Source of the DNA: Oscillospiraceae bacterium
Lineage (GTDB): Bacteria > Bacillota > Clostridia > Oscillospirales > Oscillospiraceae
NCBI GenBank assembly: GCA_015068335.1
Contig: SVKT01000059.1
Coordinates: 1 to 9,281, forward strand
Direction of reading: 5' to 3'
DNA length: 9,281 nucleotides
Below, one piece after another: positions 1 to 6,096 of the stretch (position 1 is the stretch's first letter; each line of letters starts with the position of its first letter). The position numbers and the translations under genes are program-made. The notes below the pieces were generated by a model, which was not told the DNA's origin, did not search any database, and saw only the letters and a program-made list of their open reading frames with translations.

Positions 1-718
1 CGTAGGGCTGGGGCATCACGGCGATCTCCACGGCGCCGGAGGCCAGCGCCGCCACGCACTCGCTCTGCTCGCTCTTCCACTCGATGGTCAGGTCACGGTC
101 GGGGTCGATGCCGTTCTGGGCCAGCAGGTAGCGCAGGCCGTACTCTGGCACGGCGCCCTTGCCGGCGGAGACGATGGTCTTGCCTTTCAGGTCGGCCAGG
201 GACTGGATGCTCTCGCCCTTATCCACCACGTAGAGCACGCCCAGAGTGTTGATGCCCAGGGTCACGATCTCGCCGCCGGTCTTATTGTACAGGGCGGAGG
301 CCAGGTTGGCGGGCACGCAGGCGGCGTCCAACTGGCCCTTGATGAGCAGGGGGCTGATCTCGTCGGCGGTGCCGGCAAGGTCAAAGACGTAGCGGTTGCC
401 GTTCGCGCTGACGGTCTCCACCATCGCCTCGTCCTGCATCGTTTCCACAACGCCGAACTGGTCCATCAGCCACACCAGACCCATACCGGTGGGGCCGGTC
501 ATCGCGGCCACCTTCATTGTCACGCCGGTGTCGGCGGGGGCGGAGGGTTCTTCCTCCACGGGCTTGGAGGGGCCGTCGCTGCCGGGTTCGGCGGGGGTCT
601 GCTCTTCCTTCACGATGTCGTCCTGCGCGCTCTCGTCCTTTTTTTCGCCGCAGGCGGTGAGGGACACGAGCAGCAGGGCGGTCAGGCACAGGGCCGTCAG
701 TCGTTTCATCACATTCAT
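1..718 (-). CDS. ABC transporter substrate-binding lipoprotein, NMT1/NitT-TauT-like (C-terminus cut off by window edge)
   Basis: This is the first 239 residues of an extracytoplasmic solute-binding lipoprotein; the C-terminus lies beyond position 1. Residues 1-22 form a signal peptide (MKR, then a leucine-rich core) ending in lipobox LTAC, so Cys23 should be lipidated and anchor the protein outside the membrane. An acidic, proline-rich linker follows to about residue 65. The domain then opens with MKVAAMTGPTGMG and contains LINGQ-like and SLADLKGKTIV segments typical of NMT1/THI5 and NitT/TauT binding proteins. The ligand cannot be read from sequence; this fold serves sulfonates, nitrate, pyrimidine precursors and others. 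The start at 718 is chosen because GGAGG lies 8 nt upstream; a second in-frame Met at codon 4 is less well placed. It lies 18 nt after the TM1266-family gene, so the two are almost certainly co-transcribed; permease and ATPase genes would be expected further left. The transporter class is fairly sure, the substrate unknown. Confidence 0.85.
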   Translation of the reverse strand, partial: MNVMKRLTALCLTALLLVSLTACGEKKDESAQDDIVKEEQTPAEPGSDGPSKPVEEEPSAPADTGVTMKVAAMTGPTGMGLVWLMDQFGVVETMQDEAMVETVSANGNRYVFDLAGTADEISPLLIKGQLDAACVPANLASALYNKTGGEIVTLGINTLGVLYVVDKGESIQSLADLKGKTIVSAGKGAVPEYGLRYLLAQNGIDPDRDLTIEWKSEQSECVAALASGAVEIAVMPQPY

Positions 719-736
719 TTTCTTTTCCTCCAATCG

Positions 737-994
737 TTATTGCAAAGCATCTTCCGGGGCATACACGGTCTTGGCCGTGATGCCGCTGAGTCGTCCGATC
801 TTTCCGGACAGGGCAGAGATCGCATCGGCAGGCGCGTCCATCGCAACGCTGATGACATTGACGCCCCGGGCGCGGTAGGGCACGCCCATTCGGCCGATGA
901 TGTACTTACCGTACTGGTGCAGCAGTTCGTTGAGGGCGGAGACGGACTCCTCCTCCCGCACGATGATGGCCAGCACAGCGACTCTTGTTTCCAT
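737..994 (-). CDS. TM1266-family putative iron-only hydrogenase system regulator
   Basis: An 85-residue protein matching the TM1266 family (putative regulator of the [FeFe]-hydrogenase system), which elsewhere usually sits near hydE, hydF and hydG. The family has a small ferredoxin-like/ACT-like fold; its biochemical role is not established. Visible family features are the opening strand METRVAVLAIIV, the helix ESVSALNELLHQYG, the core segment YIIGRMGVPYRARGVNVISV, then DAPADAISALSGKIGRLSG and the closing strand AKTVYA. Length is normal for the family. The ATG at 994 is preferred over the in-frame ATG at 1000 because AAGGAG ends 6 nt before the former and directly abuts the latter. It is the first gene of a unit with its own promoter (1185-1213) and a terminator-ended leader, and the next gene downstream encodes a solute-binding lipoprotein. 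No hydrogenase maturation gene is visible in the window. Family assignment is by recognition of the sequence; function is only inferred. Confidence 0.85.
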   Translation of the reverse strand: METRVAVLAIIVREEESVSALNELLHQYGKYIIGRMGVPYRARGVNVISVAMDAPADAISALSGKIGRLSGITAKTVYAPEDALQ

Positions 995-1000
995 ACACAT

Positions 1001-1006
1001 CTCCTT
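1001..1006 (-). promoter_or_regulatory. Ribosome binding site deciding the TM1266-family start
   Basis: AAGGAG read on the minus strand. It is 6 nt from the ATG at 994 and 0 nt from the in-frame ATG at 1000, so it supports the shorter protein. Confidence 0.7.
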
Positions 1007-1178
1007 CCAGAAACGCAAAAAACGCCTCCCTGCCGATCTGGCAGAGAGGCGGAAAGCACAGCAAAACAGGCATAGGTCTCCCTATGCTTTTTGGCGTTGC
1101 TTCCGGTTTGGGATGCTCCTCACCGTCAGGGCGGCAGATATGGTCGGTCCGGCGGTCAGAACGCACTTCCCGCCGACA
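1007..1178 (-). promoter_or_regulatory. Structured 5' leader, candidate riboswitch or attenuator (unclassified)
   Basis: The predicted transcript from the promoter at 1185-1213 carries roughly 170-180 nt before the TM1266-family start, far longer than needed for translation. Read on the minus strand it contains, in order: a GC-rich hairpin (arms about 1171-1178 and 1148-1156, one bulge); an unpaired-looking stretch with GACGGTGAGGAGC; a perfect 7-bp stem GCATAGG/CCTATGC closed by a GAGA (GNRA) tetraloop at 1070-1087; and a 12-bp terminator at 1017-1051 just before the ribosome site. This aptamer-then-terminator order is what transcriptional riboswitches and attenuators look like. I could not match it to the TPP, SAM, cobalamin, glycine, FMN, ZTP, THF, lysine or guanidine consensus, nor see a T-box sequence. 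No obvious antiterminator partner for the terminator arm was found by eye, so regulation is inferred. Confidence 0.5.
1017..1051 (-). terminator. Intrinsic terminator inside the leader of the TM1266-family unit
   Basis: On the minus strand a 12-bp stem (5' arm CGCCTCTCTGCC, 3' arm GGCAGGGAGGCG, one G-U pair) with a 5-nt loop is followed directly by six T. It lies 11 nt before the Shine-Dalgarno of the TM1266-family gene and after its promoter, so it would stop transcripts before the genes unless overridden. Confidence 0.85.
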
Positions 1179-1184
1179 AAAGGA

Positions 1185-1213
1185 AGTATACCACCTTTCT
1201 CCCCCGCCGTCAA
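1185..1213 (-). promoter_or_regulatory. Sigma-A promoter of the TM1266-family/ABC unit
   Basis: Minus strand TTGACG (1208-1213), 17-nt spacer, TATACT (1185-1190). Five of six bases match consensus in each box with ideal spacing. Transcription should start near 1178. Confidence 0.75.
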
Positions 1214-1252
1214 TGCGCACCGCGTTCATTTTGCGCAAAGAACCCCCCTGCG

Positions 1253-1288
1253 CAAAGAAACCCCCTCCGCCCGGCAGGACAGAGGGGG
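1253..1288 (-). terminator. Intrinsic terminator of malQ
   Basis: Minus strand, 13 nt after the malQ stop: CCCCCTC pairs with GAGGGGG around a GC-rich inner stem-loop (1261-1288), followed by a T-rich tail TTTCTTTG. Position and shape fit Rho-independent termination of malQ. Confidence 0.7.
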
Positions 1289-1301
1289 CAATATGCGAAA
1301 C

Positions 1302-2777
1302 TCAGCAGCGGCCGAAGGTGTGGGTCAGGGCGCGGATGTCCTTTGCCAGCGCCTTCGTCAACTGGCGGGGCAGCAGACGCCACTCCCAGTTGCCCTCCGC
1401 CACGCCGGGCACGTTGATGCGCGCCTCGGAGCCCAGCGCCAGATAGTCCTGCACCTGGGCGATAAACCGCTCCGCCACGCTGCCCATTCCGCAGCGCAGC
1501 AGGGCTTTCCGGGTGCTTTCGGCGTCCTCGGTGCCAAGATAGTCCTTCACGTAGGCCCGCTCGGCCCGGGTGGCTTTCGTATACCAGCCCACGGCGGTGT
1601 CGTTGTCGTGGGTGCCGGTGTAGCAGATGCAGTTGGCGGTGTGGTTGTGGGGCAGGTAGGCGTTGTCCGGGCCGGAGAAGGCAAATTCCAGCACCTTCAT
1701 TCCCGGCAGGCCGGATTCCTCCCGCAGGGCGTGGACCTCATCGGTGAGCGAGCCCAGATCCTCCGCGATGTAACTGACGTCCGCGTACCAGAACCAGGTG
1801 GTCAGCACCCGCAGCAGTTCCATACCGGGGCCCTTCTCCCACGCGCCCACCTTGGCGGTGTCGGAGTCCGCGGGCACAGCCCAGTAACTTTCCAGACCGC
1901 GGAAATGGTCGATGCGGATGGTGTCGAACAGTTCAATGGCGCCGGCCACCCGGCGGATCCACCAGCCGAAGCCGTCTTCCTTCATATGCGCCCAGTCATA
2001 CAGCGGGTTGCCCCAGAGTTGGCCGTCGGCGGAGAAGTAGTCGGGCGGCACGCCGGCCACCTTGCTGGGTCTGCCCTCCTCGTCCAGCAGGAACTCCCGC
2101 CGCTCGCTCCACACGTCGGCAGAGTCGAGAGACACGTAGATGGGCAGGTCGCCGATGATCCTGATGCCCTGTTCATTGACATAGGCTTTCAGTTCCGCCC
2201 ACTGGGTGAAGAACCAGTACTGCACGCAGGTGTAGTAGGCCACGTCCTCCGCCAGAACGCCGCGCCAGTGGGTCAGCGCCTCCGCCTCGTGGCGGCGCAG
2301 AGCCTCGTCGGGCCAGTGGAACCACGCCGCGCCGTCAAAATAATGCTTGGCGGCGCAGTAGAGGGCGTAGTCCCCCAGCCACCCGCGCGCCGCGGCAAAG
2401 GCCTCCACCGCTGCGGTCTGCTCCGCGCGCATACGGGAGAACGCAAGGCGCAGCAGCGGCTCACGCGCCGCGTACACGGCGGCGTAGTCCACCCTGCCCG
2501 TCTGGGGCAGTTGGGCGCGTTTGCATTCCGCCGCCGTCAGCAGGCCCTGCCGGGCCAGATCGTCCAGATCGATGAGCAAGGGGTTGCCCGCGAAGGTGGA
2601 TTCGCTGGTGTAAGGCGAGTTGCCCGCCCCGGTGGGGCCCACGGGCAGGATCTGCCACCACTTCTGCCCCGCGCTGTGTAAAAAGTCCGCAAATGCCCGG
2701 GCCTCTTTTCCCAGAGAGCCGATGCCGTATTTCCCCGGCAGGGAGAAGATGGGCAGTAACATACCGGCTGAACGCAT
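1302..2777 (-). CDS. malQ: 4-alpha-glucanotransferase (amylomaltase, GH77)
   Basis: A 491-residue cytoplasmic glucanotransferase (EC 2.4.1.25) that moves alpha-1,4-glucan segments between maltodextrins during maltose, glycogen or starch use. The N-terminal signature runs from GMLLPIFSLPGKYGIGSLG through WWQILPVGPTG to NSPYTSESTFAGNP at about residues 5-65. The three GH77 catalytic carboxylates are visible: nucleophile Asp290 in IRIDHFRG, acid/base Glu339 in YIAEDLG, and Asp391 in GTHDNDT. The IIGDLPIYV motif (207-215) is also present, and the length is normal for bacterial amylomaltases. The start at 2777 has AGGAGG 7 nt upstream. The gene stands alone with a promoter at 2810-2838 and a terminator at 1253-1288; no phosphorylase or sugar transporter gene adjoins it. 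Nothing appears truncated or mutated. The call is very secure. Confidence 0.97.
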   Translation of the reverse strand: MRSAGMLLPIFSLPGKYGIGSLGKEARAFADFLHSAGQKWWQILPVGPTGAGNSPYTSESTFAGNPLLIDLDDLARQGLLTAAECKRAQLPQTGRVDYAAVYAAREPLLRLAFSRMRAEQTAAVEAFAAARGWLGDYALYCAAKHYFDGAAWFHWPDEALRRHEAEALTHWRGVLAEDVAYYTCVQYWFFTQWAELKAYVNEQGIRIIGDLPIYVSLDSADVWSERREFLLDEEGRPSKVAGVPPDYFSADGQLWGNPLYDWAHMKEDGFGWWIRRVAGAIELFDTIRIDHFRGLESYWAVPADSDTAKVGAWEKGPGMELLRVLTTWFWYADVSYIAEDLGSLTDEVHALREESGLPGMKVLEFAFSGPDNAYLPHNHTANCICYTGTHDNDTAVGWYTKATRAERAYVKDYLGTEDAESTRKALLRCGMGSVAERFIAQVQDYLALGSEARINVPGVAEGNWEWRLLPRQLTKALAKDIRALTHTFGRC

Positions 2778-2809
2778 ATGGTATCCTCCTGTTTTCTTTC
2801 GCTGCCCCT

Positions 2810-2838
2810 ATTCTAAAATGGAAGCCTGCGGGTGTCAA
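2810..2838 (-). promoter_or_regulatory. Sigma-A promoter of malQ
   Basis: Minus strand TTGACA (2833-2838), exactly 17-nt spacer, TAGAAT (2810-2815). The predicted start near 2803 leaves a short leader of about 25 nt carrying the AGGAGG site. No operator is obvious. Confidence 0.85.
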
Positions 2839-2893
2839 GTGCCGCCGCGGCGGGCTTTTTCCCTTAACGGCGCTTGACGCTTTCACCGGGCAT

Positions 2894-2921
2894 TGATAGA
2901 CACAGGAAACTGTGATACAGT
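2894..2921 (+). promoter_or_regulatory. Probable promoter of the small membrane protein, with a short inverted repeat
   Basis: TTGATA (2894-2899), 16-nt spacer, TACAGT (2916-2921) lies 43 nt before the ATG at 2965. The -10 region sits in the palindrome ACTGT-GAT-ACAGT (2909-2921), a possible operator. An alternative pair is TTGACG (2874-2879) with TAGACA (2897-2902), spacer 17. Either would be divergent from the malQ promoter. Confidence 0.5.
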
Positions 2922-2964
2922 AAAGGCAACGATAAATAAGAATTTGACAAAGGAGGTTATCCGT

Positions 2965-3213
2965 ATGAAATTGAATTACAAAAACCAAATGATTATTGCT
3001 GTTGTTGTCATTCTCTTGGCAAATGTGCTTACCACAATATTCAAACATTGGGTTTATCGAAGTGCGGGTTTTGTTATTTGTGGTTTGCTGTGGCTCATTC
3101 ACCCTGTTTTGCCAAATGGTGCAGAGGTGTCAAAGAGAACCTTGCTTTGGACGAGAATTGCAGGTGTCATTCTCATCCTCATTGGTGTCTTTACTCGAAC
3201 ATACTTTTACTAA
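2965..3213 (+). CDS. Small three-helix membrane protein, unknown function
   Basis: An 82-residue protein I cannot assign to a named family. Three hydrophobic segments are visible at about residues 9-26 (MIIAVVVILLANVLTTIF), 33-48 (SAGFVICGLLWLIHPV) and 64-78 (RIAGVILILIGVFTR), joined by a basic first loop and a polar second loop. It should be an integral membrane protein. The ATG at 2965 is chosen because AAAGGAGG lies 8 nt upstream; the frame stays open to 2893 but no ribosome site supports that longer form. The gene is on the opposite strand to its neighbours and about 39% GC by count, while flanking genes are roughly 60% or more by eye, suggesting recent acquisition. A hairpin terminator follows at 3249. 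It is clearly a real gene by signals and composition, but its function is open. Confidence 0.75.
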   Translation: MKLNYKNQMIIAVVVILLANVLTTIFKHWVYRSAGFVICGLLWLIHPVLPNGAEVSKRTLLWTRIAGVILILIGVFTRTYFY

Positions 3214-3248
3214 CCAAATGCCAATTTGTCGGCCGATCCATACGAACG

Positions 3249-3284
3249 CCTCCCTCTGTCAAGCGACAGGGGGAGGTTCTTTCT
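3249..3284 (+). terminator. Intrinsic terminator after the small membrane protein gene
   Basis: A 12-bp stem (CCTCCCTCTGTC with GACAGGGGGAGG, one T-G pair) and a 4-nt loop at 3249-3276 are followed by TTCTTTCT on the plus strand. On the minus strand the hairpin lacks a T tract, so it serves the plus-strand gene. Confidence 0.7.
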
Positions 3285-3324
3285 GCCCGGAATGCGCAAG
3301 GGCGGCGGGCGGGGCTGCTGCGCC

Positions 3325-3714
3325 TCACCACTCGCCGAAGGCCTTGCTCTCCCGGGAGGAATACAGCGCGGACAAAGCCCTCCTCTTTTTGCTTTCAAAG
3401 TCGTCCCTGTCCCCACGCGCAGAGCCGGTCTCCCCCCGGGGGCGGGTCTGCTCCTGTTTGGCGCGGCGCTGCTCGATGCGGGATCGGTAGACGTCATCGT
3501 CCCGGCGGGCGTTGTCCGTCATAAAGCGGGCGGCCATCGCGGCGTCCCCGGGCAATTCGGCAAGGCGCTGCGCCAGCCATTCCTCCGCGCCATCCCCCTC
3601 CGCCAGACGGCGGGCATACTCCGTCACCGTGCGCCAGACGGCGGCGTAGGTGCGGTCCGGCAGATGCTCCACCTGCCGGCAGTTGTCAAAATACACCACA
3701 AATCCCTTTTTCAC
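3325..3714 (-). CDS. Small DUF6291-like protein (phage-type), function unknown
   Basis: A 129-residue protein starting MKKGFVVYFDN. The opening and the layout resemble DUF6291-type proteins found in Firmicute prophages: a KK-S/G-F-V-x-Y-D start, a segment about filling an 'A..V...V.EYA' helix (about 20-35), then 'AA.RFM.DN.RRD...Y..R.EQRRA' (about 60-86), and a charged, low-complexity C-terminal tail rich in R, D, E and G. The role of these proteins is not established. I chose GTG at 3714 because GGGAGGG lies just upstream and the resulting N-terminus matches the family; ATG at 3726 and TTG at 3840 are in frame but lack a good ribosome site. No other phage gene is nearby, so it may be an orphan or remnant. 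It lies after the arg terminator and has a tandem repeat just upstream. Coding is likely; the family call is from memory of the pattern and tentative. Confidence 0.55.
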   Translation of the reverse strand: MKKGFVVYFDNCRQVEHLPDRTYAAVWRTVTEYARRLAEGDGAEEWLAQRLAELPGDAAMAARFMTDNARRDDDVYRSRIEQRRAKQEQTRPRGETGSARGDRDDFESKKRRALSALYSSRESKAFGEW

Positions 3715-3717
3715 AGG

Positions 3718-3724
3718 CCCTCCC
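3718..3724 (-). promoter_or_regulatory. Ribosome binding site supporting a GTG start
   Basis: GGGAGGG on the minus strand is followed by CCT and then GTG at 3714. Spacing is somewhat short, but neither upstream alternative start has a comparable site. Confidence 0.45.
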
Positions 3725-3790
3725 ATAGATATAGTAATAGAAATAGAAATAAAGATAGTGATTGTTATAGTTACAGTTATAGTTATAGTG
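3725..3790. repeat. Degenerate hexanucleotide tandem repeat, 11 units
   Basis: Exactly 66 nt divide into 11 six-base units of consensus ATAGTT/ATAGAA on the plus strand (for example ATAGAA twice, ATAGTT three times). The tract is AT-rich inside GC-rich surroundings. Because the unit is six bases it keeps frame; on the minus strand it reads as alternating Thr-Ile and Ser-Ile in frame with the downstream DUF6291-like gene, and on the plus strand as Ser-Tyr or Asn-Arg alternation. It contains several TATAAC-like -10 boxes on the minus strand. Confidence 0.9.
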
Positions 3791-3866
3791 TGCGGCCGCG
3801 CAGGGAGAAAAGAAACGACTTCTCTGTTTTTCTTCCCCAAAACGCTTCCGCTCCCCCCTCCGGGGC

Positions 3867-3905
3867 AAAAAAAGAGGGCAGGCGCGGATCAGCACCTGCT
3901 CTCTT
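3867..3905 (-). terminator. Intrinsic terminator of the arginine cluster
   Basis: Minus strand, 7 nt after the argF stop: GAG, one mismatch, GCAGGTGC, a 6-nt loop, then GCGCCTGC, mismatch, CTC (3874-3905), followed by seven T. A strong Rho-independent terminator ending the operon. Confidence 0.9.
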
Positions 3906-3912
3906 TGCTTAT

Positions 3913-4896
3913 TTACTTCATCAGTTCATACATCACGGCCTTGATGGTGTGCATCCGGTTCTCGGCCTCGTCGAAGACGATGGACTGCTCGCTCTCGAAC
4001 ACCTCGTCGGTGACTTCCATCGCGTCGCGGCCGAACTTCTCGCCCATCTCGCGGCCCACGGTGGTCTTGTGGTCGTGGTAGGCGGGCAGGCAGTGCATAA
4101 AGCGGCACTGGGGGCCGGCGTTGTCCATCAGAGCCTTGGTGACCTGATAGGGCCCCAGCGCCTCGATGCGCTCTGCCCAGACCTCCACCGGCTCGCCCAT
4201 AGACACCCACACGTCGGTGTAGAGCACGTGGGCGTTCTTCGTGGCCTCCATCGGGTCTTCGATGAATTCCAGCACGGCGCCGCTCTCGGCGGCGATGGCC
4301 CGGCACTGGTCGATCAGCGCCTGCTCGGGCCAGTAGGCCTTGGGCGCGCAGGCCACGAAGTGCATACCCATCTTGGCGCAGCCCACCATCAGACTGTTGC
4401 CCATATTGTAGCGGGCGTCGCCCAGATACACAAACTTGATGCCCTGCAATCTGCCGAAATGCTCCTGCACGGTGAGGAAGTCGGCGAGGATCTGGGTGGG
4501 GTGGAACTCGTTGGTCAGACCGTTGAACACGGGCACGCCGGCGTAGGCCGCCAGTTCCTCCACCAGTTCCTGACCGAAGCCGCGGTACTCGATGCCGTCA
4601 AACATCCGGCCCAGCACCCGGGCGGTGTCGGCGATGGACTCCTTCACGCCGATCTGGCTGCCGGTGGGGCCCAGGTAGGTGCTGCCCATACCCAGGTCCT
4701 GACAGGCCACCTCGAAAGCGCAGCGGGTGCGGGTAGACGTCTTTTCAAAGATCAGGGCAACGTTCCTGCCTTCCAGATAGCGGTGGGGGATGCCAGCCTT
4801 CTTCTTGGCTTTCAGATCGGCGGCAGTGTCCAGAAACTGCTGGATCTCCGCAGGGGTAAAATCCAGAAGTTTGAGAAAATGGGTGTGATTCTCCAT
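3913..4896 (-). CDS. argF: Ornithine carbamoyltransferase
   Basis: A 327-residue cytoplasmic transferase (EC 2.1.3.3) joining carbamoyl phosphate and ornithine to make citrulline. The carbamoyl phosphate loop STRTR is at residues 54-58, the HPTQ motif at 132-135, the ornithine-binding DVWVSMGE at 228-235, and the catalytic HCLP at 268-271. The C-terminus contains EVTDEVFESEQSIVFDEAENRMHTIKAVM in its usual place. The length and several segments (HFLKLLDFTPAE start, SQIG, RGFGQE) resemble the Escherichia coli ArgF/ArcB type rather than the shorter Bacillus ArgF; the arginine-biosynthetic neighbours favour an anabolic role. The start at 4896 has AAAGGAA about 8 nt upstream. The gene follows argD by 21 nt and ends the operon at a strong terminator. 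If it stood alone, a catabolic arcB would be possible, but no arcA or arcC is seen. Confidence 0.95.
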   Translation of the reverse strand: MENHTHFLKLLDFTPAEIQQFLDTAADLKAKKKAGIPHRYLEGRNVALIFEKTSTRTRCAFEVACQDLGMGSTYLGPTGSQIGVKESIADTARVLGRMFDGIEYRGFGQELVEELAAYAGVPVFNGLTNEFHPTQILADFLTVQEHFGRLQGIKFVYLGDARYNMGNSLMVGCAKMGMHFVACAPKAYWPEQALIDQCRAIAAESGAVLEFIEDPMEATKNAHVLYTDVWVSMGEPVEVWAERIEALGPYQVTKALMDNAGPQCRFMHCLPAYHDHKTTVGREMGEKFGRDAMEVTDEVFESEQSIVFDEAENRMHTIKAVMYELMK

Positions 4897-4917
4897 AACA
4901 GATTCCTTTCTCCCGTG

Positions 4918-6096
4918 TTAGCCCAGGGTCTTTTTCATAATGGCAAGGCCCTTGTCCATTTCTTCCTTCGTAATGACCAGCGGGGGCAGCAGACGCATAC
5001 CCGGGCCGGCGGTGAGCACCAGCAGGCCGTTTTCGATGAGTTTGTTCACGATCTCGCCCTTGTTGTAGCCGTCCCTGACCTCGATGCCGATCATCAATCC
5101 CATACCGCGCGTCTTGCCGAAACAGGGCAGGTCCAGCGCCTCGATCTGCTCGCGCAAATACTGACCCTTTTCGGTGACTTCCGCCAGGAAGGCGTCGTCC
5201 AGCGTCTCCTGCACCACAAGGCCTGCGGCGGCGCAGACGGGATTGGCGCCGAAGGTGGTGGCGTGGGTGCCGGGGCCAAGCACGCCGCGGCACTTCTCGT
5301 TGGCCATAATGCCGCTCATCGGCATACCGCCGGCGATGCCCTTGGCGAAGGAGCACACATCCGGCAGAATATCATACTGCTGGAAGGCGAACAGTTTGCC
5401 CGTGCGGCCCACGCCGGTCTGCACCTCGTCGGTGAGCAGCAGCCAGTCCCGCTCCTCGCAGAGTTTCTTCACGGCCTGCACGTAGTCATAGTCCAGAGGC
5501 AGCACGCCGCCCTCGCCCTGCACCAGTTCCACCATCACGGCGCACACATCGTCGCCGCCGGCGGCTTCCAGAGAGGCCAGGTCGTTGGCGTCGGCGTAGC
5601 GGAAGCCCTCGGTGAAGGGGAAGAAATACTGGTGGAACACTTCCTGACCGGTGGCTTTCAGCGTGGTGATGGTGCGGCCGTGGAAGGAGTGGTTCAGCGT
5701 GATGATGGTGGCGCGGCCCTGGCCGTACTTATCGTAACTGTACTTGCGGGCCAGTTTAATCATACCCTCGTTGGCCTCGCCGCCGCCGTTGGCGAAGAAC
5801 ACGCAGTCCATCCCCGTGCGGCGGCACAGGATCTCTGCCAGATCCGCGGAAGGCTGGGTGTAGAACAGGTTGGAAGTGTGGCCCAGTTTCCTGGCCTGGG
5901 CCGCGATGGCGTCCACCCAGGGCTGGTAGCCGTAGCCCAGGTCGGTGACGCCGATGCCGCTGGTGAAGTCGATGTACTCGTTGCCCTCGAAGTCGTAAAG
6001 GCGGGCACCTTCACCCCGCTCCACAGCCACGGGAAAGCGGCCGTAGGTGTTCATCACGTACCGGTGGGTCTTTTGTTTCAGTTCAGCAGAAGTCAT
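4918..6096 (-). CDS. argD: Acetylornithine aminotransferase
   Basis: A 392-residue class-III PLP aminotransferase (EC 2.6.1.11) converting N-acetylglutamate semialdehyde and glutamate to N-acetylornithine. The N-terminus YVMNTYGRFPVAVERGEGARLYD and YIDFTSGIGV are typical of ArgD. The PLP-binding residues are visible: Asp223 in LTDEVQTGVGRTG and the Schiff-base Lys252 in SFAKGIAGGMP. The length is normal. The phosphate-binding loop reads FANGGGEANE (101-110), where the family usually has NSGAEANE or NTGTEANE; Ser/Thr and Ala are both replaced by Gly. The ATG at 6096 is chosen because GAGGAGG lies about 9 nt upstream and the family N-terminus begins here. It overlaps the end of argB by 14 nt, implying translational coupling, and precedes argF by 21 nt. 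The call is secure. Confidence 0.95.
   Translation of the reverse strand: MTSAELKQKTHRYVMNTYGRFPVAVERGEGARLYDFEGNEYIDFTSGIGVTDLGYGYQPWVDAIAAQARKLGHTSNLFYTQPSADLAEILCRRTGMDCVFFANGGGEANEGMIKLARKYSYDKYGQGRATIITLNHSFHGRTITTLKATGQEVFHQYFFPFTEGFRYADANDLASLEAAGGDDVCAVMVELVQGEGGVLPLDYDYVQAVKKLCEERDWLLLTDEVQTGVGRTGKLFAFQQYDILPDVCSFAKGIAGGMPMSGIMANEKCRGVLGPGTHATTFGANPVCAAAGLVVQETLDDAFLAEVTEKGQYLREQIEALDLPCFGKTRGMGLMIGIEVRDGYNKGEIVNKLIENGLLVLTAGPGMRLLPPLVITKEEMDKGLAIMKKTLG

Noticed and set aside
1066..1090. Cobalamin-riboswitch-like segment (stem with GGGAGACC) in the leader
   Set aside because: The GAGA-capped stem recalls the B12 box, but the rest of the cobalamin core, such as a CCACTG element, is missing.
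1070..1092. Hairpin followed by five T on the plus strand, as a plus-strand terminator
   Set aside because: No plus-strand gene lies upstream; it is better explained as the GNRA hairpin of the minus-strand leader.
897..2681. Plus-strand ORF of 594 codons opposite the TM1266-family gene and malQ
   Set aside because: It is antisense to well-recognised genes, has no ribosome site or family features, and is explained by high GC at third positions of malQ.
3838..3840. TTG start giving a 171-residue version of the DUF6291-like protein
   Set aside because: No well-spaced ribosome site, and the added N-terminus is mostly the translated hexanucleotide repeat.
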